From: Phymorhynchus buccinoides
Taxonomy: Eukaryota; Mollusca; Gastropoda; Neogastropoda; Raphitomidae
Reading direction: 5' to 3'
Assembly: GCA_017654935.2 (NCBI GenBank)
Contig: CM065697.1
Coordinates: 52,142,512 to 52,206,511, forward strand
DNA: 64,000 nucleotides
In this document: piece by piece, positions 1 to 10,725 of the stretch
How the letters are laid out: each line of letters starts with the position of its first letter
Position numbering within the stretch: the first letter of the stretch is position 1
Translations under genes and position numbers: made by a program
The notes under the pieces: model-generated
Seen by the model: the letters and a program-made list of their open reading frames with translations, nothing else
Database searches by the model: none
Told to the model about the DNA's origin: nothing

Positions 1-1453
1 ATGATTCCTTGCAGCCTGGAACACCTCCCGATGAACCGTCAGCTCTCCTCCTCTCCCTCTTTGCGTCCTGGAGCTCAGGTCCCACTGCGTTGTACCAGGG
101 AGAAGGGGGGCGGTCCGACACCAAGCGGTGTGTCACGGGGGCGTGTAGATCCAGCACGGCTCGTAAGACCCTGTAGAGCTGCTCAGCGGATGGTTGTAGG
201 GGCAGGTCAGCCAGAAGGTTGTTCTTGAAGGCCTCGATGTCCAGAGAAGCCAGTCTGCGTACTTGCCTGAAGACTCTGGCAGAGGGAGGCTTGGCGAGGT
301 GAAGCCCACATCTGACACAAAAATGGTCAGACGACAGAGTGGGCTCCACAGTCGTCGACTGCAGCAGACAATCCCCCTCTCTGTACACCACCCAGTCGAC
401 GATGTGGCCACGAACGTGAGTCGGTTCAGACACAGACTGGGAGAGGCTGAACAGACTGATAATGTCCAGGACTTTAGACGTCAACACGTGGGATGGAACA
501 TCAAAATGAACGTTGAAGTCGCCCATAATGAGTAATGAACCCGGCAGACTGTTGGCATATTCAAGAAGATCAGGAAGTTGATCAACAAACATAGAGTCAG
601 TCAATTTATTTCTTTTGCTAGGAGGGGGGCGGTACAGACAGAAAATATTGAGGGTGGACTTTTGACAAGAGAGAGTCAGTTGTGACAGTTCAAAGGAAGG
701 GTGACTGAATGGAAAATTGGATGTGAGATTAACGTACGGTTTCAGTTTGTCCGACACAATAAAAGCCAGACCACCGCCACACGTAGTTGTAGAACGGGGA
801 AAAGAGGAGGTGGTGTATCCTGGTGGGGCTAGATCGCAACACTTTGCTTCATCTCCAGTTTCACAGAGCCATGTTTCTGTTACACAGAAAATGTCAACAT
901 CGTTTGAAAGAATGAACTCGTTTATGGCCGAACGCTTTTCTTTGCGACCTACTGATTGAGCGTTGTAAACAGCAACACAAACGTTGGGGGATGACACACT
1001 TTCGAAAGGACGGAAAACAGGCACTTGAATTAAGTTTTCGACATTAACAGCTCTCGCCTTCTTGCCTGTCTCACTTGTTTGTGTCCTATCAGTCCAAGAC
1101 ACCACAGTGATTTTTCTCTGCTTGCGACGGCCTCCTCGATGTTTACGGGTTCTAGGCAGGCGACATCCAATACCAGCAGCTCTGATGGCGTCAGCAACAG
1201 CAGAGTTGAGAGGGGCAGGAGGGATTGACAGAAGTTGTTCCCGTGTGTAAGTCAGAGAGGAGGGTGGTGTAAACACAGAGAATCCAACAGGCGGGCGTCT
1301 GTGGTGGAAGGCAGAGGGGCGGTGGGTGAACAACAAAGCAGGTTGCACGTGCGTGAAATCGCGAAAGAATGGCGACTGACCTTGTGACAGCAGACCACTA
1401 GCAAAGTTTAGCAGGAAACATGTCCAAACAACTCGAAGATGTTGAGGCAACAT
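1..1453 (-). CDS. Non-LTR retrotransposon ORF2, endonuclease half (runs off window)
   Basis: An open frame runs on the minus strand from ATG at 1453 to the window edge, about 484 codons. An in-frame TAG lies upstream near 1480, so this is the first available ATG. From residue ~155 it matches an apurinic-like (exo_endo_phos) endonuclease of CR1/L2-type LINEs: NAQS at 164-167, TETWL with Glu193, GDFNVHFD with Asp312 and Asn314, and SSDHF with Asp376-His377. All expected catalytic residues are present. The enzyme would nick target DNA to prime reverse transcription. The N-terminus (MLPQHLRVVWTCFLLNFAS) is hydrophobic and signal-like, which is odd for a LINE protein. Near base 38-43 the similarity to the related copy at 13963-15249 (ERRRAER) moves to another frame, so there is a 1-nt frameshift or sequencing error. 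The RT half lies left of the window. Confidence 0.88.
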   Translation of the reverse strand, partial: MLPQHLRVVWTCFLLNFASGLLSQGQSPFFRDFTHVQPALLFTHRPSAFHHRRPPVGFSVFTPPSSLTYTREQLLSIPPAPLNSAVADAIRAAGIGCRLPRTRKHRGGRRKQRKITVVSWTDRTQTSETGKKARAVNVENLIQVPVFRPFESVSSPNVCVAVYNAQSVGRKEKRSAINEFILSNDVDIFCVTETWLCETGDEAKCCDLAPPGYTTSSFPRSTTTCGGGLAFIVSDKLKPYVNLTSNFPFSHPSFELSQLTLSCQKSTLNIFCLYRPPPSKRNKLTDSMFVDQLPDLLEYANSLPGSLLIMGDFNVHFDVPSHVLTSKVLDIISLFSLSQSVSEPTHVRGHIVDWVVYREGDCLLQSTTVEPTLSSDHFCVRCGLHLAKPPSARVFRQVRRLASLDIEAFKNNLLADLPLQPSAEQLYRVLRAVLDLHAPVTHRLVSDRPPSPWYNAVGPELQDAKRERRRADGSSGGVPGCKES

Positions 1454-1479
1454 TTCACAAAAAAGACACCAAAATAAGG

Positions 1480-2002
1480 CCTAATACACGATGCAGCCCA
1501 ACACCTAATGTACAATGCAGCCTAACATCGAAATGTACAGTGCAGCCTAACACCTAATATACGATGCAGCCTAAGACCTAATATACAATGCAGCCTAACA
1601 TCGAAATGTACAGTGCAGCCTAACACCTAATATACGGTGCAGCCTAAATCCTAATATACAATGCAGCCTAACATCGAAATGTACAGTGCAGCCTAAGACC
1701 TAATACATGGTGCAGCCTAAATCCTAATATACAATGCAGCCTAACATCGAAATGTACAGTGCAGCCTAAGACCTAATATACAATGCAGCCTAAATCCTAA
1801 TATACGATGCAGCCTAACATCGAAATGTACAGTGCAGCCTAACACCTAATATACGGTGCAGCCTAAATCCTAATATACAATGCAGCCTAACATCGAAATG
1901 TACAGTGCAGCCTAACACCTAATATACGGTGCAGCCTAAATCCTAATATACGATGCAGCCTAACATCGAAATGTACAGTGCAGCCTAAGACCTAATATAC
2001 GG
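1480..2002 (+). repeat. Satellite array with a 73-bp higher-order period
   Basis: Monomers of 24-25 bp start with GCAGCCTAA and end ATATACRRT or AAATGTACAGT. They are organised as triplets of 24+24+25 bp. The marker CATCGAAATG recurs at 1526, 1599, 1672, 1745, 1818, 1891 and 1964, exactly 73 bp apart each time. The array starts about 25 bp upstream of the LINE start codon at 1453. Confidence 0.93.
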
Positions 2003-2305
2003 AGGAGAAACTTGACACACACACGATGAGGTAAGAGGTGTATTACTTTATTTGAATGAAAATGAATTGAAATAAAAATAATATAACTGCATACAACAAA
2101 ATGTAATGTCATATATGCATTCATTGATTGAATGATCGATTGATTCACTCATTCAACACATATCCTCGTTTTCCACGTGCAGGCCGAGTGAATATCAAGT
2201 CTTAAAAATGACACTGTTAATGGAAGTCAAAAAACCCACACCACACAATCAACCAACCTACCAAACATTCAGTTCGTTTCAAAACTCGGTTTCAAATATT
2301 CGGTG

Positions 2306-2752
2306 ATAGGCTGTACCATATATTAGCTGTTAGGCTGCACCGTATATTAGGTCTAAGGATGCATTATATATTATATATTAGGTGTTAGGCTGCATCGTAT
2401 ATTAGGTCTTAGGCTGCCCCGTATGTTAGGTGTTAGACTGCACCGTGTATTAGGTGTTACACTGCACCGTGTATTTAGATGTTAGGCTGCATCGTATATT
2501 AGGTGTTGGACTACATTGTATTTTAGGTGTTAGGCGACACGGTATATTTAGGTGTTAGGCTGCATCGTATATTAGGTGTTGGACTACATTGTATTTTAGG
2601 TGTTAGGCTACACGGTATATTTAGGTGTTAGGCTGCATTGTATATTAGGTCTTAGGCGACATGGTATAATTCTTGTAAATTTTCGACCTTAGGCGGCAAT
2701 GTTATACACGCCATGTTTTGTCGACCTTAGGCTGCATTGTATTTTAGGTCTT
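2306..2752 (-). repeat. Second array of the same satellite, inverted and more diverged
   Basis: This array is the reverse complement of the 24-bp monomer (TATATTAGGTGTTAGGCTGC and variants), with point changes, inserted bases and degenerate units towards 2680-2752. It faces the 1480-2002 array across about 300 bp (2003-2305) in which I see no gene, so the two form a large imperfect inverted repeat. Confidence 0.88.
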
Positions 2753-2896
2753 ATTCCTGCCCAGATTCAACACTGTATCTGCTAAAAAAGAAGACTTAAA
2801 GTTGAATAATGTGGGGGGGTTATTTTGACATATTGCAGAAAAAAATATACATGGTGGCAACTACACATGCCTATCTTTCTGTGAAATACCATAGTG

Positions 2897-3010
2897 TGTG
2901 TGTGTATGTGCGTGCGTGTGCGTGCGTGCGTGCGTGCGTGTGTGTGTATGCGTGCGTGCATGCTTGCGCGCGTACTTGTGTGTACGTGTCTGCCAATGTG
3001 TATGTGTGTG

Positions 3011-3086
<76 letters not shown>

Positions 3087-3200
3087 CGTGTGTGTGTGTG
3101 CGTGCGCGCGTGTGTGTGTGCGTGCATGCTTGCGCGCATACTTGTGTGTACGTGAGTGCGCGCGCGTGTGTATGTGTGTCTGTCAATGTGTATGGTGCGT

Positions 3201-3256
<56 letters not shown>

Positions 3257-3275
3257 GAGACGTGCCGTGTGTGTG

Positions 3276-3307
<32 letters not shown>

Positions 3308-3345
3308 TGTGTGCGTGTGTGTGTGTGTGTGTGTGTGAGTGTACA
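2897..3345. repeat. Compound GT/GC and GA microsatellite
   Basis: Alternating blocks of (TG/CG)n and (GA)n occur. A TG-GA module is present twice (about 2897-3085 and 3086-3265), each with a TGCATGCTTGCGCGC core and a CTTGTGTGTACGTG stretch, so the compound block itself was tandemly duplicated. Long open frames here on both strands are low-complexity artefacts. Confidence 0.93.
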
Positions 3346-3589
3346 GAACACTATACTGCACTCCAACAATAATGTCTCACGTCAAGGGCATTTTGAAGCG
3401 CATGATTGACGTATATATATTTGTAATTTTTCTTCCATTAACCGATGACCAATATACACTATGAATAGTACATAGTAAACTGCATGTTCATGTAGACAAT
3501 ACCTGTAAAATTAGTGACTCAATACAAAGGCTCAGTAAAGCATTATATTTCTGTTTGATTATTTTGCATCATTGTGCCAAGTGCGCGCT

Positions 3590-3645
3590 CTCTCTCTGAT
3601 GAGTGTCTATCTGCCTGTGTATTTGTCTGCCTGTCTGTCTCTATC

Positions 3646-3685
<40 letters not shown>

Positions 3686-3692
3686 CCTCTCT
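3590..3692. repeat. TC/TG-rich microsatellite
   Basis: Runs of CTGT and CT dinucleotides. The surrounding sequence (3346-3894) holds no recognisable gene. Confidence 0.8.
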
Positions 3693-3894
3693 CTGTGCGT
3701 ATTACATTTTGTGTGTCTATTATGCGCGCGAAGATACGTGTATTAAGTACTGCTCTCCACATGGTTTACCCCACGTACTTCCGATACATCTCACTGAAAC
3801 CGGTACACCAACATTGTTTATATCAGTCAGCGGATAGCAGTGGAGAGTGGGTGTGTAATAGGAGAACAGGAAAGGCGCAGCCAGGAAATTACTA

Positions 3895-4070
3895 CAGTGG
3901 AACCTCCTTATAAGACCATTAAAAAATTATCCAAAATTAGGTATTATAAGGGAGGGGTCTTATAAGAGAGGTAATTTTAATGCCTACAAAGAAGGGAAAT
4001 GCCTCAGAGAAGCAGGTCTTATGTGCGAGGGAGTTTTATAATAGGAGGTCTTATCAGGGAGGTTCCACTG
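3895..4070. mobile_element. Pogo/Tigger-like MITE, copy 1
   Basis: A 176-bp element flanked by TA target duplications (3893-3894 and 4071-4072). The terminal inverted repeat starts CAGTGGAACCTCCTTATAAG and returns at the right end as the complement of CTTATCAGGGAGGTTCCACTG with one or two differences. There is no coding capacity. It is homologous, in opposite orientation, to 18001-18165. TA duplications and CAGT ends fit the Tc1/mariner superfamily, pogo/Tigger branch. It interrupts a Myb/SANT-like reading frame. Confidence 0.85.
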
Positions 4071-4072
4071 TA

Positions 4073-4205
4073 CCCTGAAGAAGTCTTGGTCTTTTTTGTT
4101 TCTGTAGCTTGATTCTAATTTCTTTTGGATTTCAGAATCCGCCCACACTTTAATTAAAACTTCTGTTTCTTGCTCGCTCCAAGTACACACTTCTGCTTCA
4201 GCCAT
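4073..4205 (-). pseudogene. Fragment of a Myb/SANT-like DNA-binding gene, interrupted by MITE copy 1
   Basis: The frame starts at ATG 4205 (MAEAEVCTWSEQETEVLIKV) and continues with a helix ending SSYRNKK. The spacing W-x5-VL-x3-W followed by iqkkLe-x3-RNKK is typical of the first two helices of the Myb/SANT-like (trihelix-type) domains of MSANTD proteins and Harbinger accessory proteins. Similarity stops at the TA where the MITE sits. Beyond the MITE (below 3894) the frame stays open about 20 codons but I do not recognise the third helix. It could be a 5' exon of a decayed gene or a retro-copied fragment. DNA binding is the family role; function here is unlikely. Confidence 0.5.
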
Positions 4206-4368
4206 TTTTTCCGCGAAAGAAAGGAGCTAGCACGTGGGAAAGGAATGTGGCCCGGTTCTGGCACGGCTGTGGCCCACCTCTGGAGAGGGCCACTTTCGGC
4301 GCGGCCATGGCCGCGCTTTGGCCCGGATAATTGTCACTGGAAATGCCTTGGCCGGGCTGAGAGCTAGC

Positions 4369-4552
4369 GCGGCCAGGCCTGGCCCGCTTTAAACAGGCAC
4401 GGCCAGGCCTGGCCCGCTTTAAACAGGCACGGCCAGGCCTGGCCCGCTTTAAACAGGCACGGCCAGGCCTGGCCCGCTTTAAACAGGCACGGCCAGGCCT
4501 GGCCCGCTTTAAACAGGCACGGCCAGGCCTGGCCCGCTTTAAACATGCACGG
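4369..4552 (-). repeat. 30-bp minisatellite, six copies, with nested palindromes
   Basis: Six virtually identical 30-bp units lie at 4371, 4401, 4431, 4461, 4491 and 4521. Each contains the perfect 14-bp palindrome GGCCAGGCCTGGCC and the palindrome TTTAAA. Since 30 is divisible by three, one minus frame repeats a ten-residue peptide FKAGQAWPCL, but it has no other coding features. Degenerate GGCC-rich copies extend to about 4240, towards the SANT-like start codon. Confidence 0.93.
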
Positions 4553-4914
4553 GAAACGCACTGAAGCTCTAGAGTCTAAAGTAACTCTTGGTTGCGGTAA
4601 ATTTTGTTTTGATGAAAAGTGTAAATAATAAAATATCAATATTTCTTTAAATCAAAAGTTGCAAAGAACACTATCGCAAGCTGTAGGCTACTCACTGCAA
4701 AAAGATACAGGTCTAGGCTAACACACCAGAAATAACATTTGTTAGGGCTCCCCATTTGGGGGTCCATGAAGTACTAAAATACGACCCTCTAAAAGTATGT
4801 GCACGTGGTCCCAGGGATGCACTAGACACATTCTTGGTAGCATTCAAATAACAACGCAGGGACCAGCCGTTGACCTGCCTGCATATGTGGAGTGTAGACT
4901 GAAGAGATTGGTGT

Positions 4915-5690
<776 letters not shown>

Positions 5691-6163
5691 ATTTATGTTG
5701 TTTTGTTTACTGTGATGGTATTTATTCATTTATTTTCTTATAGTATTGTGGACTTTTAGTTTATATCTCCGTGCGTGCGTGCGTGCGTTAGTGCGTGCGT
5801 GCTTGCGTTTTCCAGTGTCACCCCAGTGAACACGCGTGCGTGCGTGCGTGCGTGTGTGTGTGTGTACGTGTGCGTGCATGCGTGCGGGCCTTGTGATGTC
5901 TCCAAGTCATGCTTTAATTTTAGTTTGATCATTTAGTCTTAATAATTAATATAATTAATATAATGTATATAATTAACATAATGTTTATAATGACTAATTT
6001 AATGTAATATAATGTTTTGCGTCATGTTATCTTTTTACAGTACTTGTTGTCTGTTGTTTGTTTGTCTGGTGACAGCAGCAACATTTCCTTTAATGCACTG
6101 TTTTAAAAGGACATTACATGATTTGATTGATTGATTGAATAAAGTTTTCCAGTGTCCAGTGTC

Positions 6164-6165
<2 letters not shown>

Positions 6166-6238
<73 letters not shown>

Positions 6239-6336
6239 CTATGCCGTACCTGGATATTCATACTTCAATAAGCGACAAATATACAGACAAAAATAATACT
6301 TGGAAAATATTAAAGCAAACATTTTAAATCCCCAAG

Positions 6337-6425
<89 letters not shown>

Positions 6426-6427
6426 TT
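6166..6427. repeat. TC microsatellite and GA microsatellite with a G11 run
   Basis: (TC)n is at about 6166-6238; (GA)n is at 6341-6415, followed directly by eleven G. Between and around them (5690-6940) the sequence is AT-rich with no gene seen. Confidence 0.9.
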
Positions 6428-6947
6428 GTTTTTGTGTTTATTTGTTTATTGTTTATTCATTTGTTCATTTGTTTTTTATTTCCATTTTTGTTTGCTTGAG
6501 ACATCAATTTCTTTGAATAATATTTATGTGAACTCCACATTTTTGCCCAAAATCTTTTTACGGAAAAGTAAACCTCTTGTTTATGTTGCTCTTTCATGTC
6601 GTTAGGCCTACGGCCCTAAATGAATATGGGTATTCCAAATAAAACGTAACTTACACCTAGAAGCACATAATTATTATGATTAATTTTATCGCCTTTGTTG
6701 CTAACAATGTCAGCTTAATTATCAATTAGGACTATTCAATTTAAAAGTATCAGTCGTAATACTATGCTAGGCTAGTCTAGTAGTAAGCCTACTGTTGGTG
6801 AATCCGCTTTTAAATTAGCGTTTGGATTTTCTAATTTTGATTTAAATAATGACACTAAATATTCATTCGTTATCAAAATCATACAAATTTGTCGATTTTC
6901 CAATAGTCTAGACTCCAAATTTGATTATTGCTTTAAAATACTTTCAA

Positions 6948-6948
6948 T

Positions 6949-6983
<35 letters not shown>

Positions 6984-7100
6984 AATACTAATAATATAAT
7001 AGGGGATACTTATATAGCGTGATACCCCACATTGGGCTCATCACGCTTTACAACTGTATAAATGCATTGCAAATCATTTATATATAAAAAATAAAAAGCA
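6948..7100 (-). repeat. LINE 3' end with (ATT)n tail
   Basis: An (AAT)n run is followed by ACTTATATAGCGTGATACCC and, 20 bp on, ATCACGCTTTACA, which can pair with the GCGTGAT. On the minus strand this is a short hairpin followed by an ATT tail. The intact plus-strand LINE at 41553-43087 ends the same way (GCGCTATATAAGC then ATT repeats), as does 18515-18600. I read it as a severely 5'-truncated LINE copy. Confidence 0.6.
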
Positions 7101-7930
7101 CACAGAAAAAACCCCATAATTATGGTTAACAGCATCATATTAAAGTGTCATACATAAAATCACAAATTGAATAATATCAGTTAATCTGATTTTGGAGTGT
7201 GTCACAGGTCACTTTATAATGTGTGTATACTACTTAATTTTTCTCTTATTTACTTTGGCCTAGGCTAGTTCTCTTTCTGCCCGAAATGGACATCAGGTTT
7301 TGTCTATTAAGTTTCTCCCGCTACTGTGTTAATTCTTTTTTCTTTCTCAGTTTCAAGTTTCTATACGAAATCTGTTTCTTCTTGTTTTAGTCTAGGCGTT
7401 TTGGCAGTTTCTTGAATTGTGGATTTTGTCCTGTATCACGCCATTTCAAACTTAGTTTTCATTGGCTTAGGTGTTGCTCCAATTAAATGTGAGTCTCTGA
7501 AGCCTAGGCTCGTACTTGAGCTTGAGTTCGTCAAAAAGTTCTTCTGATTATCATTGTTATTCGTCGCACAGAGGAAAAACTCGATTCTTTAGTCCTCTGT
7601 GCGAATACTAGAAATTATATTTCGTTCCTAACCAGTCAAGAGAAAGCTTTAAGTTCACTCCAAATTCTATGTTTGTGGGGTGATAACCGGTATCGAGTCA
7701 AGAAGAAGCCATGCTGTCTGCCTGAACTGAAGCCAGCAGAGGGTTAGCCATATGCAGCGCTTAGTTATTAGTGTGTACATTTTGGTGTAATCTTAGCGAT
7801 ATATTTTGGGCATTGGTACTTGTTCACTCTTGTGGGGTGGATGAGTGATTATTAGTGTTAAGCATTCATCTCTATTTTTTTTAGGTTCATTCATTTTGGG
7901 TGAAGTGAGAAAATTTCAGTTAGGATTTAA
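7101..7930. other. AT-rich stretch, no gene recognised
   Basis: No open frame of note, no microsatellite and no splice-site-bounded exon that I could support. Confidence 0.5.
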
Positions 7931-8310
7931 TTGTAATTATAACAGTTGGTGGGAGTTTTAGTTGGAAAGACAAATCATTATTGTTTAGCACCTTTGTGTG
8001 TGATAAGGTTTTGAACTATACTCAAACCATCTGTTCTTTTCTAAATGTAGTCAGTTGTAATTATAATAGTTGGTAGGAGTTTTAGTTGGAAAGACAGATC
8101 ATTACTGTTTAACACCTTTGTGTGTGATCTGGTCTTGAACTATACTCAAACCATCTGTTCTTTGCTAAGTGTAGTTAATTGTAATTATAATGGTTGGTGG
8201 GGGTTTAGTTGGGTAGGTGGGTCACTGCAATAGTTTTGGTGTTTTGTTTGGCACCATTGCATGTGATCTGGCCTTGAACTATTCCTGTGCCATCTGTTCT
8301 ATTTTTGTTG
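7931..8310 (+). repeat. Tandem repeat of 124 bp, three copies
   Basis: Copies start TTGTAATTATAA at 7931, 8055 and 8179, a period of 124 bp. Copies 1 and 2 are about 90% alike and the third is clearly diverged. Shared landmarks are GTTTTAGTTGG, CACCTTTGTGTGTGAT and ACCATCTGTTCT. Confidence 0.9.
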
Positions 8311-8760
8311 TTGATATAATAGTGTAAAAGTACAGTTGAAACCGCTTAAGCGGCAGTTGCGTGAAAGTGAGTTTGCTGTAGGGGGTAAAGGGAGGGAATT
8401 TAGTTGATAGGAAATAAATTAGATAAGCTTTTAGTTGTTGCTTTTTTTCTTTTCTTAGATTTTGTGTTTCAACATTTAATTTTGGATTGGGTCATTGAGT
8501 GGAGTTTATATTTTATTATTATTTGGACATTGGTGGTATGTAATTTTTGTAAAGGGGCATTGTTTACCTATTGTCTTAAATCGCCTGGGGTTTGTTTATT
8601 TGGCGGTTTGATTGTGTGAAAAGAAAATTAATGGTTTGATTTTAAATAAATTGCATTTTGCTTTTACGCCTACTTGAAATCATTGTGTTTGTGTTGTTGG
8701 GGTGTTAGCTAGAGTGGGTTTACTTTATTTTCATTGTGCACACCCTTCTGGTTCGTGTCA

Positions 8761-8871
8761 GAGTGAGATATTGCTTTTATTCTATCCCTCGAGACTTGCT
8801 GTTTATCACACTCAGACTTTGTGTGATAAACAGCAAGGCTCGAGAGATAGGTTAAAAGCAATATATCACTC
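8761..8871. repeat. Long hairpin (51-bp arms, 9-nt loop)
   Basis: Arms at 8761-8811 and 8821-8871 pair with about five mismatches in 51. The inner arms end TTTATCACAC / GTGTGATAAA. No TA duplication or known terminal motif is clear, so the origin is open: a foldback MITE remnant or a local inverted duplication. Confidence 0.88.
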
Positions 8872-10060
8872 CAAAATCAGAATAACGGATATATACCGAT
8901 ATGTATCAACAGAAAAGCAAGAAAAAGAAACAGGCTCAGATCGGCAGCCAAATGGAAACGCATCCATTTTTCACAACAGTGGTCGCAACACACTGTAACA
9001 CGCATTCTTGCGCAAAGGATATAGTTCAACAAAATAGAAAATTTTAGCACAAATGTGCTTCATAAGATGTGGTAACAAAACGTAACCTTTAAAGATAAAC
9101 ACAAACAGAAGCAACGAACTGAAACACTAACGACAATTGCTGTTATTTTAACTTGTAAACACCAACAATAAAACGTACACATAACGAGAGCGAGTCAATT
9201 TCAGCACACCGTGAAAAAGAGGGGAGTCAGCTTTGACAAAAACGATCACAGGTCCCGAAAACACGCTTCTTTTTATTTCTTTTTCTAATGAAGGTGCGGT
9301 AGCTCTTCGCACAGGTTCAGTTGGCTCATTTTTATTTCTGTACTGAAGATGAATTCGAGCTGCTTTGCGACAGTACTGCGTCTACATTATCAACATGGAT
9401 TCTCCCTGTGCCAAAATTGCACAGCTCGAATCGTCTGCTAATATCGACGTGGTCATGGAGTTGAGTAGCCTAGGCCTAGCCTAGATCCATGGCTAGATTT
9501 TTCAAGTGGCACGCACAGAATGGTTTGTGTAGATATGTGACATCTGGTACTGTTGATTCATTCGAACCATGAATTTTCGTTGTGTACTAGCATTAAATGT
9601 TGTCGTCAGCGCTGAATGAATCCTAGGGGCAGCACTGCACAGCTTGTCAAATTCTGCGTTTGGTAGGAACAGCTCGCGTTGCAAGACGGTAATGCTATGT
9701 CAAGCCGTGAGATATATAACTGTGACGTCAAGTTTCTAATAAAAACTGTGTATTCTTACACCTTTTCTCACGCGCGTTTACACTAAGCCTATGGGTTAAT
9801 GTATGCAAATTATATCTCTGTATATTGTTTTATATATCATGCTTGCAGGCCTCTTTGGCACTACTTGCATATCGGTATATAAACATTTATCAATTAAGAC
9901 AATATAAAACGGCAGGTCACACAGAAACTGGAATATATAGAACTTTTAAAATATGACTGCACAGAAACAACAATACAATAACATACAGTACACTTTCATG
10001 CCAACACCCACACCCACAGGCGCACGCACACACACACACAGATGGACGCTGTTGATTGAC
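8872..10060. other. No gene recognised
   Basis: A short frame opens at ATG 9404 (MDSPCAKIAQLESSANIDVV, stop at about 9484), but no splice donor follows and I recognise no domain. The rest of the stretch shows nothing. Confidence 0.4.
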
Positions 10061-10198
10061 CGCGAGACCAAAACACGGTCAAGCCAACGGCAGAGAGGAG
10101 GGGGGGGGGGGGGAGGAGTTAGAGAGACAGGCAGAGACAGACAGACAAACACAGAGAGTGTGTGAGTGTGACATAAACAGAGAGTGTGTGAGTGTGAC

Positions 10199-10265
<67 letters not shown>

Positions 10266-10345
10266 TACAAATGTTTTATTGAGGGTAAAAAGGATAAGCT
10301 ACAATAGCTTCTTTACACCTTGCCCTCTCACTCACACATTCATAC
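10060..10345 (-). repeat. Microsatellite plus LINE-like 3' end, copy 1
   Basis: CA repeats, a run of about 13 G (near 10100) and (GA)n at 10200-10262 run into ATGTTTTATTGAGGGTAAAA and GATAAGCTACAATAGCTTCT. The same junction occurs at 47679-47776 and 50800-50910. Read on the minus strand it is a LINE-like 3' UTR (CAATAAAACAT) ending in a TC microsatellite. Confidence 0.7.
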
Positions 10346-10570
10346 CATGCACCATGCAAAGAACATTTGACATAAAACAATCAAGTCAAGAAAATGGAAC
10401 AAAAATTGGCACATGAAATAATTGAAAAAGATATCAAAAATGGGAATTAAAGCAAACAAGGGTAATACTTAACAATGGTGAACTTGAATTGGTAGTTTAA
10501 ATTGAGTACAAATAAATGGAAACAATTTTGAGACAATGACAATTTTTCAGAATAAAACCACTTTTATGGA

Positions 10571-10651
<81 letters not shown>

Positions 10652-10725
10652 AGAGAGAGAGAGAGAGAGAGAGGCAGAAAGCCAGGGACAGAGAGAGACA
10701 AGACAGAAGGGCGTGGCATAGACTG

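Noticed and set aside
2782..3372. Open frames of up to 195 codons on both strands
   Set aside because: They are translations of GT and GA microsatellites (His-Thr, Ser-Leu, Arg-Glu runs) with no unique sequence.
4364..4639. 91-codon minus frame of FKAGQAWPCL repeats as a repeat protein
   Set aside because: It exists only because the unit is 30 bp. Units are identical at all codon positions, with no synonymous pattern, and flanks are not coding-like.
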